This document shows, in pieces, positions 7,082-13,523 of a DNA stretch of 14,079 nucleotides. Origin of the DNA: an uncultured Thermomicrobiales bacterium (lineage in GTDB: Bacteria > Chloroflexota > Chloroflexia > Thermomicrobiales > UBA6265); the NCBI GenBank assembly GCA_902806395.1, contig CADCWH010000196.1, forward strand, positions 1 to 14,079. The letters run 5' to 3'. Made by a program: the position numbers and the translations under genes. How positions within the stretch are numbered: position 1 is the stretch's first letter; the number at the start of each line of letters is the position of its first letter. The notes beneath the pieces were generated by a model that searched no databases, had not been told where the DNA came from, and saw only the letters and a program-made list of their open reading frames with translations.

Positions 7082-9646
7082 ATGCAGGCGACGATGGCGC
7101 CAGGGGGGAGCCTGGTCATCGGGGTCCCGCGGGAAACCGTCTCCGGTGAACGCCGGGTCGCGTTGATCCCGGACACCGTCACCCGTCTGGTCGGTCAAGG
7201 GTTGCGCGTCGTGATCGAGCGCGACGCCGGCCAGGCCGCCCTCTACCCGGACCAAGCCTACGTCGACGCCGGGGCGACCATCGCTCCCGACGCCGCGGCC
7301 GTGTACCGTGAGTCGGACGTGATCTGTAAGGTCCAACGGCCCGCGGCCGATCCAGACGCGCCAGCGCCTTTCCGCCCCGGCCAGATTCTGATCTCCTTCC
7401 TCGCCTCCTTGAATCATCCCGAGGATGTCCGGTCCCTGGCCGACGCCGGGGTCACCGCCTTCGGGATGGAAGCCATCCCCCGTACCACCCGTGCCCAAGC
7501 GATGGACGCCCTGTCCTCCCAGAGCAACCTCGCCGGCTATAAGGCGGTTGTCCTGGCCGCCGACCACCTCGGCAAATTGTTCCCCCTCCTGATGACCGCC
7601 GCTGGAACGATCGCCCCGTCCCGGGTGCTAGTGATCGGCGCTGGCGTCGCCGGTCTCCAGGCCATCGCCACCGCCCGTCGCCTCGGTGCCGTCGTCGAGG
7701 CTTACGACACCCGGCCGGTGGTCAAAGAACAGGTACAGAGCCTCGGCGCGACCTTCGTCGAGGTGCCGGGGGTCGACACCGAAACCCAGGACACCGGCGG
7801 TTATGCCAAAGAGGTATCGGCAGAGACCCTCGCTCGCCAGCAGGCCGCCCTGGCCGATCGGTCGGCCAAGGCCGACGTGATCATCACCACGGCGCTGGTC
7901 CCTGGCCGCCCCGCCCCACGCCTGATCAGCGCCGAGACCGTCGCGGCCATGCGCCCCGGCTCGGTAATCGTCGACCTCGCCTCCGAGGCGGGCGGCAACT
8001 GCGAGCTGACGCGTCATGGCGAGACGGTGGTCGAGCACGACGTGGTCATCATCGGCCCCCGCAACTTGCCCGCCGATGTCCCCACCCACGCCAGCCAGAT
8101 GTATGCCCGCAACGTCCAGAGCCTCATCGGCCTGATCGTCCGCGACGGTGCCCTAGCCCTCGACTTCTCCGACGACATCATCGCCGCTGCCTGCCTCACC
8201 CACGACGGCGAGATCCGCTACGGACCGACCCGGACCGCCCTCGGCCTGCCGCCCCTGACGCCGACCGAGCCAGAGCCGGGCCCTGAACCAGCACCGTCAG
8301 CTGCGAACACTGCCGGTGCTGAATCCGACCGCGCGGATCTCTCGGCCGTGCCGGCCGCCTCTTCGTCAGATCTTTCACTGACCCGGAACGGTGTCGCGGG
8401 CGCGGCGACCACTCCTACCCCGGCCGACGTGATCGCGATACCCGCCCGCGCCGATGACGAGCGACCAGAACCGCCGGCCGACGAGGACCCGGGCGGCCCC
8501 CAGGTTGACGAACCCTCCCTCCTCGAACGCGCTTCTGCCTGGATCTCCGATACCCCGGTTGCCGACCGGGCGCCGTCCGCTGACGAGACGGACACGGTTG
8601 ATTGGGCCGCGACCGCTCAGGATCCAGCCCCGCCTGCGTCCCCTCCATACGCGGGACGCTCCGATGACCTGCCCACTACCGGGTCATCCGCTGCGGACTA
8701 TGGGGAGACGGGACTGCTGACGTCGGGTGCATACCCCTTAGCCGGGGAATCCTCTGCCGACGATGTCCCGGAGGCACCGAGGTATGGCGCGGCGGTCGAA
8801 GGGGACATGGAGGACGCGTCCGTCGCGCCCGCTGTGGAGTCCAGCAGGGGCGCCGCGGCCCCCTGGTCCACCGACCTCGTCTCCGACGGAGACCACGATG
8901 TCGCGGAGCGGAAGTTCCAGACCGACGACGCGGCCATCCCACTCGCGGGCCCGGCCGGCGACAATGACCCACTTCCGATGACAGACATCGCCGCAGTCGG
9001 TGACCAGACTGATTCATGGTCGAATGATTCGGACGTCTCCTCTGGCGATCCCGGCCCGACCTTGGGAGAAACGTCAGCCGATGCACTGGTGGATGTTGTC
9101 CCCGGCGACGCTGGTCTCGCCCCCCACGAACTGGCCTATCTGGACGACCTCGCATCGGCCGGGCCGGCTGAGGCGAGATCAGATACCCCCGATGAAGTGG
9201 ATTTCTTTCACCCGGCCGGCGTCCCGGACGACGCGATCATCCCGCTGGACCAGGCCCCCGATGTGGTTTCGACCACCACCGATTGGGCGTCCGATGACGA
9301 TGGGTCCGGAATGACGATCCACCAAGACCCCGAACCTGCCACGTATGCGGACTCGGCGCCGTATGCGGAGTCCGCGGACGTCGGTTCCACGACCGGCGAG
9401 GGAGACCAGTACGCTGGATTCCCGCCCGAGTCGGACCCCAGTCCGCAAGGCATCCCGTGGTCTGATGTCTCCGTCGAAGAGAACTCGACCGGGACAGACG
9501 ATCCCCGCGCAGTCGCGTCTACACCCGACGCCAGCGACACGAGTGACGAGGCCGACGACCCCACACCGGGTGGTGATGAGCCATCGACGGGTCGCGGCCC
9601 GCTCGGCAAGGGTCGCCCCGCCATTCCACCGTGGCGGCGGCGTTGA
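7082..9646 (+). CDS. pntAA: NAD(P) transhydrogenase subunit alpha 1, with a very long acidic C-terminal extension
   Basis: The soluble NAD(H)-binding domain (dI) of proton-translocating transhydrogenase, which works with PntAB and PntB to reduce NADP+ with NADH. Residues 1 to about 393 are a complete dI: the N-terminal signature IGVPRET..ERRVALIP, the Rossmann motif GAGVAG (186-191), YDTRPVVKEQVQSLGA, TTALVPGRPAPRLI and VDLASEAGGNCELT. The usual protein of this type ends near here (about 380-400 residues). This one continues in frame for about 460 more residues rich in Asp, Glu, Pro, Ser, Thr and Ala, with no membrane segment and no recognisable fold, ending in a basic tail (RPAIPPWRRR). Codon choice is looser there: 11 of 20 sampled codons end in G/C, against 17 of 20 in the core. 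ATG 7082 is preceded by GGGGAG (7066-7071); GTG 7064 is an alternative. Confidence 0.92.
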   Translation: MQATMAPGGSLVIGVPRETVSGERRVALIPDTVTRLVGQGLRVVIERDAGQAALYPDQAYVDAGATIAPDAAAVYRESDVICKVQRPAADPDAPAPFRPGQILISFLASLNHPEDVRSLADAGVTAFGMEAIPRTTRAQAMDALSSQSNLAGYKAVVLAADHLGKLFPLLMTAAGTIAPSRVLVIGAGVAGLQAIATARRLGAVVEAYDTRPVVKEQVQSLGATFVEVPGVDTETQDTGGYAKEVSAETLARQQAALADRSAKADVIITTALVPGRPAPRLISAETVAAMRPGSVIVDLASEAGGNCELTRHGETVVEHDVVIIGPRNLPADVPTHASQMYARNVQSLIGLIVRDGALALDFSDDIIAAACLTHDGEIRYGPTRTALGLPPLTPTEPEPGPEPAPSAANTAGAESDRADLSAVPAASSSDLSLTRNGVAGAATTPTPADVIAIPARADDERPEPPADEDPGGPQVDEPSLLERASAWISDTPVADRAPSADETDTVDWAATAQDPAPPASPPYAGRSDDLPTTGSSAADYGETGLLTSGAYPLAGESSADDVPEAPRYGAAVEGDMEDASVAPAVESSRGAAAPWSTDLVSDGDHDVAERKFQTDDAAIPLAGPAGDNDPLPMTDIAAVGDQTDSWSNDSDVSSGDPGPTLGETSADALVDVVPGDAGLAPHELAYLDDLASAGPAEARSDTPDEVDFFHPAGVPDDAIIPLDQAPDVVSTTTDWASDDDGSGMTIHQDPEPATYADSAPYAESADVGSTTGEGDQYAGFPPESDPSPQGIPWSDVSVEENSTGTDDPRAVASTPDASDTSDEADDPTPGGDEPSTGRGPLGKGRPAIPPWRRR

Positions 9647-9730
9647 CGAAGGTCGTGACCGCTCAGCCAGTCGCCAGGACCCACGCGAGCACGGTCTGAT
9701 GTCGGGCCACGACGCGCCCGGGAGGGAATG

Positions 9731-10084
9731 ATGGACCAGGATATTCTGCTGGGGACCTATGTCTTCGGCCTCGCGATCTTTCTGGGGCTCGAGGTGATCA
9801 ACCGCGTCCCCTCTACCCTGCATACCCCATTGATGTCCGGAACGAACGCCATCCACGGCATCGTCCTGATCGGGGCGATGATCGTCCTCGGCAGCGCCGA
9901 GACCTGGTGGCTCCAAGTACTCGGCTTCATCGCCGTGGTCACCGGCGCCGCCAATGTCGCCGGGGGCTTCATGGTGACCGACAGGATGCTAGGGATGTTC
10001 AAGAAGCGACCGAACCCGAACGCGGTGGGCGAGACCGGGAGCGGCCAGGGCGATGCCCGGGGCAAAGGTGGGCAGGGACGATGA
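9731..10084 (+). CDS. pntAB: NAD(P) transhydrogenase subunit alpha 2 (membrane)
   Basis: Small membrane subunit (117 residues) providing part of the proton-conducting dII domain. Three hydrophobic segments are visible: about residues 7-26 (TYVFGLAIFLGLEVINRV), 42-55 (IHGIVLIGAMIVLG) and 60-80 (WWLQVLGFIAVVTGAANVAGGF). A hydrophilic Gly/Lys tail follows. Two adjacent ATG codons (9728, 9731) are possible; 9731 gives better spacing (5 nt) from GGAGG at 9721-9725. It lies 84 bp after pntAA and overlaps pntB by four bases (ATGA), the usual order of this operon. Confidence 0.93.
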   Translation: MDQDILLGTYVFGLAIFLGLEVINRVPSTLHTPLMSGTNAIHGIVLIGAMIVLGSAETWWLQVLGFIAVVTGAANVAGGFMVTDRMLGMFKKRPNPNAVGETGSGQGDARGKGGQGR

Positions 10085-11490
10085 TCGAAGACGGACGCAC
10101 CGCCCTCGTCGACATCGCCTACCTGATCGCCTCTGGCCTCTTCATCGTCGGGCTCAAGCAACTCTCCTCTCCCGCCACCGCCCGCCGGGGCAACCAGCTA
10201 TCGATCCTAGGCATGACGATCGCCATCCTGGCGACCTTCCTGCTCCCGGAAATCGAGGGCGACAACCTCGTCCTGATCGTGGTCGGGATCGTGATCGGGA
10301 CGGTGGTCGGTATCTTGCCGGCCCGCCGCGTCAAGATGACGGCGATGCCCCAGCTGGTCGCCGCGTTCAACGGTATGGGTGGCATCACGGCCGCCCTCGT
10401 CTCTGTTTCCGAGTTCACGCAGAAATCAGAGGTCGGCCGCGGCGAGGGCCTCTCGATCGTCCTCGGTACCCTGATCGGTGCGGTCTCCTTCACCGGTAGC
10501 GCCGTGGCCTACCTGAAACTGCAGGAACGGATCAGCGGCCGGCCGATCGTCTTTCCCCGCCAGCAACTCTATAACGCCGGGATCTTCGCCGCGATCGGCC
10601 TGCTCGGTTTGCTGGTCATCCTCCTCCAGGACGGCAACGTCGCCCGGAGCCTCCTGGTCCTGTTGTTCCTGGCCTCGCTGGCCCTCGGCGCAATGTTGGT
10701 CCTGCCGATCGGTGGCGCCGACATGCCGGTCGTGATCGCCCTGCTGAACTCCGCCACCGGCTTGGCGGCGGCCCTGACCGGCTTCGTCCTTGGCAACCAG
10801 GCCCTCGTCATCGCCGGAGCACTCGTCGGCGCGTCCGGCACCCTGCTGACGATGTTGATGGCCAAGGCGATGAACCGCAGCGTTTCCAACGTCATCTTCG
10901 GTGCCTTCGGCGCCATCGCCCCCGGCGCGACCGGCGCCGCGGGCGGCGCAGAAGCCAAGCCCATCCGCGAGATCAGCGTTGAGGATGCCGCCGTCCCCCT
11001 CGCCTACGCCCAGCGCGTCATCATCGTTCCCGGCTACGGGCTCGCCGTCGCCCAGGCCCAGCACAGCGTGCGGGAACTGGCCGACATGCTGGAATCCCGC
11101 GGCGTCGATGTCCGCTACGCGATCCACCCCGTCGCCGGGCGGATGCCGGGTCATATGAACGTCCTCCTCGCCGAGGCCAACGTCTCCTACGATCGCCTCT
11201 ACGAGATGGAACGGATCAATGAAGACTTCGCCCGCACTGATGTCGCCCTGGTGATCGGTGCCAACGACGTCACCAACCCCGCCGCCCGCGAGGACAAGAA
11301 CAGCCCGATTTACGGTATGCCGATCTTGAACGTCGACCAGGCCGCCACGGTGATCGTCCTCAAGCGAAGCATGAAGTCGGGCTTCGCCGGTATCGAGAAC
11401 GAACTGTTCCACAACGAGAACACCACGATGCTCTTCGGCGATGCCAAGCAATCCATCGACCAGTTGATCGGCGCGGTCAAGGCGGCCTGA
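10081..11490 (+). CDS. pntB: NAD(P) transhydrogenase subunit beta
   Basis: Carries the rest of the membrane domain and the NADP(H)-binding domain (dIII). At 469 residues it is close to the usual length. From about residue 5 to 275 it is a series of hydrophobic helices, including the conserved AAFNGMGG and GADMPVVIALLNSATGLAAA regions. From about 310 the dIII domain shows VPGYGLAVAQAQHSV, VRYAIHPVAGRMPGHMNVLLAEA, VIGANDVTNPAARED and MLFGDAK. The ATG at 10081 overlaps the pntAB stop (ATGA), indicating translational coupling, with an AAGGTGG site nine bases upstream. A longer reading of the frame back to 9907 lies inside pntAB and is rejected. Confidence 0.97.
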   Translation: MIEDGRTALVDIAYLIASGLFIVGLKQLSSPATARRGNQLSILGMTIAILATFLLPEIEGDNLVLIVVGIVIGTVVGILPARRVKMTAMPQLVAAFNGMGGITAALVSVSEFTQKSEVGRGEGLSIVLGTLIGAVSFTGSAVAYLKLQERISGRPIVFPRQQLYNAGIFAAIGLLGLLVILLQDGNVARSLLVLLFLASLALGAMLVLPIGGADMPVVIALLNSATGLAAALTGFVLGNQALVIAGALVGASGTLLTMLMAKAMNRSVSNVIFGAFGAIAPGATGAAGGAEAKPIREISVEDAAVPLAYAQRVIIVPGYGLAVAQAQHSVRELADMLESRGVDVRYAIHPVAGRMPGHMNVLLAEANVSYDRLYEMERINEDFARTDVALVIGANDVTNPAAREDKNSPIYGMPILNVDQAATVIVLKRSMKSGFAGIENELFHNENTTMLFGDAKQSIDQLIGAVKAA

Positions 11491-11535
11491 CCCGAGTTGC
11501 CTAGCCTCGTGCGTCTCGTTCGGTCCCTGCGGCAC

Positions 11536-11549
11536 GTTGTCGGGACAAC
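11536..11549. promoter_or_regulatory. 14-bp dyad before the phospholipase D-family gene
   Basis: GTTGTC and GACAAC flank GG, ending six bases before the proposed GTG start. It takes the place where a ribosome binding site would be expected, so it may be an operator or a translation-affecting element. No family is recognised. Confidence 0.35.
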
Positions 11550-11555
11550 TCGCCC

Positions 11556-12614
11556 GTGACCGGTTCCCAGCGGGCGTTCCTCGCCGCATTGCTGATCATC
11601 GCGGTCGGCTTCGTCGTCTGGCTTCTCGGCGGGACCGCGCCTCGCCCGGACATCGCGGGAGACGGGATCCCGACCGCCACGGCCCGTCCCACCGGCACCG
11701 CGCTCGCCACGGAGGGCGTGACCGGCGTTGTCGTCCTGCCCGACGATGGACGGGAACCCATCCTGGCCGAGATCGCGGCTGCCGAGCGAAGCATCGACTT
11801 GGTGGTCTATCTCCTCAGCGACGAGGAGGTCATCTCCGCCCTGGTCGGCGCGGTCGAGCGCGGCGTCGAGGTCAGGGTCATGCTGGAGGAACATCCCTTC
11901 GGCGGAAACGGATCCAATCCGGACACCTTCGACCGACTTGACGCCGCAGGGGCCAGCGTCAAGTGGAGTAACCCCGCGTTTCGGTTCAGCCACGTCAAGA
12001 TGTTCGTGATCGACGACGCCGTCGCGATCATCATGAATCTCAACTTATCCCGCTCCGCCTTCGACGACAATCGCGAGTTCGCCGCCGTCACCACGCGCGG
12101 TGACGCCGTGGCCGAGGCCGCCGCGATCTTCGCCGCCGATTGGACGCGGGCCGCCGAACCGTCCCCCGGCCCCCTCATCGTCAGTCCAGTGGATAGCCGG
12201 AGCACCCTGATCGGCTTGATCGACGCCGCCGCCGTCAGCCTCGACATCTATGCCGAGGTGATGCGCGACGAGGCCGTCCTCGTCGCCATCGAACGGGCCG
12301 AGGATCGTGGCGTCGCCGTCCGCCTGCTGATGTCGCCGGAATACGGCGACGACGACCGCGGCTCCGCCGAGCGGGAGCGCCTAGCCACGTCGGGGGTGGA
12401 GATCCGCTACGCCCGGGGCGTCTACGTCCATGCCAAGGCGATCGTCGCCGACGGCACCGTCGCCTGGATCGGCTCCCAGAACTTCACCTCCACCTCGCTC
12501 GATGACAACCGCGAGGTCGGTATCGTCCTCGACGATCCGGCCAACGTCTCCCGGGTCAGCGGCGTCTTCGACCTCGATTTCGCTCGTGGCCGCGATATCG
12601 AAGTGGCCACCTGA
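11556..12614 (+). CDS. Membrane-anchored phospholipase D-family protein (two HKD motifs)
   Basis: A 352-residue member of the phospholipase D superfamily, which covers phospholipases, cardiolipin synthases and nucleases. An N-terminal hydrophobic segment (about residues 7-26) acts as uncleaved anchor or signal, and a Thr/Pro/Ala-rich linker (27-52) leads to the catalytic part, so the enzyme probably faces outside the membrane. Both active-site motifs are intact: His146-x-Lys148-x4-Asp153 and His292-x-Lys294-x4-Asp299. The second is followed by the standard GSQN (306-309), whereas the first has MNLN instead of a G-S-x-N. The paired 'DDNRE' after each motif suggests the usual internal duplication. 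It lacks the several N-terminal membrane helices of classical cardiolipin synthase. The GTG start includes the whole anchor, but no clear ribosome binding site precedes it. Substrate cannot be told from sequence. Confidence 0.88.
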   Translation: MTGSQRAFLAALLIIAVGFVVWLLGGTAPRPDIAGDGIPTATARPTGTALATEGVTGVVVLPDDGREPILAEIAAAERSIDLVVYLLSDEEVISALVGAVERGVEVRVMLEEHPFGGNGSNPDTFDRLDAAGASVKWSNPAFRFSHVKMFVIDDAVAIIMNLNLSRSAFDDNREFAAVTTRGDAVAEAAAIFAADWTRAAEPSPGPLIVSPVDSRSTLIGLIDAAAVSLDIYAEVMRDEAVLVAIERAEDRGVAVRLLMSPEYGDDDRGSAERERLATSGVEIRYARGVYVHAKAIVADGTVAWIGSQNFTSTSLDDNREVGIVLDDPANVSRVSGVFDLDFARGRDIEVAT

Positions 12615-12677
12615 ACGTCGATTGAGAGCGGCCGAGGATGATGGACGCCGTGCGGTCCACGCCGCGCCACCCGGTCC

Positions 12678-12706
12678 TTGACAGCCATTCAGACCGCGCG
12701 TATAGT
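12678..12706 (+). promoter_or_regulatory. Near-consensus sigma-70 promoter for a non-coding RNA
   Basis: TTGACA (12678-12683), a 17-base spacer, and TATAGT (12701-12706). This is the strongest promoter in the window. The expected start, about seven bases after the -10 at 12713, is exactly the first paired base of the downstream RNA fold. No protein gene with a ribosome binding site begins behind it. Confidence 0.88.
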
Positions 12707-12712
12707 GTCCGT

Positions 12713-12894
12713 ACAGTCCCGGTGGGACGGATCTCGGAGAAATGCCAGAATCCCGATCGGTCAAGGACACGCGCGAGCGTTGTCTGTGGTCAGTTGGGAT
12801 GGGGCGGTGGTCCATCGTGCGCGTTGCGGGGCGACGCACGGGAAGATCACCAACCGGGCAAGACTCCGACCCGGACCGCCGGGGTTGTGTTTTT
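12713..12894 (+). ncRNA. Putative structured small RNA of about 180 nt, class unassigned (6S-like by size and promoter)
   Basis: The fold was worked out by hand. A 13-bp closing stem pairs 12713-12725 with 12876-12888. A tandem G-A pair follows, then CGG/CCG (12728-12730 with 12871-12873), UCGGAG/CUCCGA (12734-12739 with 12864-12869) and UGCC/GGCA (12743-12746 with 12857-12860). These open into a three-way junction. Arm A is 12750-12757 with 12793-12800, capped by a stem at 12765-12785 with a GCGA (GNRA) tetraloop. Arm B is 12806-12812 with 12845-12851 plus 12816-12821 with 12835-12840. The closing stem is followed at once by T-rich sequence (12890-12894), so it may also serve as the terminator. 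Length and strong promoter recall 6S RNA, but 6S is normally one long hairpin with a central bubble. No RNase P, tmRNA or SRP signature was found. It lies between the phospholipase D-family gene and the glutaredoxin-like gene. Confidence 0.68.
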
Positions 12895-12995
12895 CCTCGT
12901 TCGACTGACGATGTCACATGCCCTACACGTCCGGTCCCGCGGCTCGCTCGCACGGCAGTTCACTGTGGCCCCAAGGAAGATGACGCCTGCGCTCA

Positions 12996-13010
12996 GTCCC
13001 GTTACGGGAC
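12996..13010. promoter_or_regulatory. 15-bp dyad in the gap before the glutaredoxin-like gene
   Basis: GTCCCGT and ACGGGAC flank one T. The half-site CAGTCCCG also occurs at 12714-12721, at the start of the small RNA, where it is part of GTCCC-GGT-GGGAC. The rest of the gap (12895-13139) has a TATCAT box at 13056-13061 without a clear -35, and no convincing gene. Confidence 0.4.
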
Positions 13011-13139
13011 AGTGGCCTAGGTAGCTCCGGTCAGATGGTCAACTCGGGGACGGGGTATCATTTAGAAAGTGATCGATGTCTGCTCCGCCGGACGCGATCT
13101 CATGATCGTCGTCCCGCGACACCCTAGGAGTGCCTACCC

Positions 13140-13433
13140 ATGTCCGAACGAACCACCAACGACGACGGCAGCCCGGCAGGTGACGGCGTCACCGTCTATG
13201 GCGCCACCTGGTGCCACGACACCAAGCGATCACGTGCCCTGCTGGAGCGCGTCGGAGTCGCCTACAGCTTCGTCGACATTGATCGGGACAATGCGGCGGG
13301 TCAGTGGGTCGAGCGCCACAATGGCGGCGGCCGGTCCATCCCGGTCATCGTGCTCCCGGACGGCACGAGCATGACCGAGCCCGGCGATGAGGAGTTGGAA
13401 ACGGCCCTCCAGGCCGCCGGTTCGCTGAACTAA
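13140..13433 (+). CDS. Glutaredoxin/mycoredoxin-like protein with CxxT active site
   Basis: A 97-residue thioredoxin-fold protein. The first strand and active site read VTVYGATWCHDTKR, with nucleophilic Cys25 and Thr28 in place of the second cysteine of a CxxC. The cis-proline is Pro68 (RSIPVIV), followed by the LPDGT...PGDEEL glutathione/thiol-site region seen in mycoredoxins. The first 15 residues are a flexible hydrophilic lead. A single active-site cysteine suggests a monothiol mechanism on mixed disulfides with a low-molecular-weight thiol, which is inferred. The ATG at 13140 has TAGGAG (13125-13130) nine bases upstream. It is followed after 90 bp, including a strong hairpin, by a PIG-L family deacetylase, a family that includes mycothiol and bacillithiol biosynthesis enzymes. 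It could be a redox partner or only a chance neighbour. Confidence 0.88.
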   Translation: MSERTTNDDGSPAGDGVTVYGATWCHDTKRSRALLERVGVAYSFVDIDRDNAAGQWVERHNGGGRSIPVIVLPDGTSMTEPGDEELETALQAAGSLN

Positions 13434-13453
13434 TCCACTGGACATCGCTTCCC

Positions 13454-13487
13454 TTCCTGGTCGGACCCCCCTGCGTCCGGCCAGGAA
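13454..13487 (+). terminator. 13-bp hairpin after the glutaredoxin-like gene
   Basis: TTCCTGGTCGGAC and GTCCGGCCAGGAA pair over all 13 positions (one G-U) around an eight-base loop, beginning 20 bases after the stop codon. No T-run follows, so termination is inferred. It may separate the deacetylase gene from the upstream unit. Confidence 0.6.
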
Positions 13488-13523
13488 TGTCCCTCGCCAG
13501 CCAGCGAAAGCCGAGCCCACCGC

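Noticed and set aside
9907..10080. N-terminal extension of the pntB frame
   Set aside because: It lies wholly within pntAB, and its translation is Arg/His-rich, unlike PntB. The ATGA overlap at 10081 is the normal coupled start.
12713..12894. Identification of the small RNA as RNase P RNA, tmRNA or SRP RNA
   Set aside because: It is too short for RNase P RNA or tmRNA and lacks their conserved core strings, and no SRP GGAAG-type loop motif was found.
12638..13024. Several overlapping ORFs of 76-128 codons across the small-RNA locus
   Set aside because: None has a good ribosome binding site, they overlap one another in different frames, and the bases are better explained by a paired RNA fold with its own promoter and U-tract.
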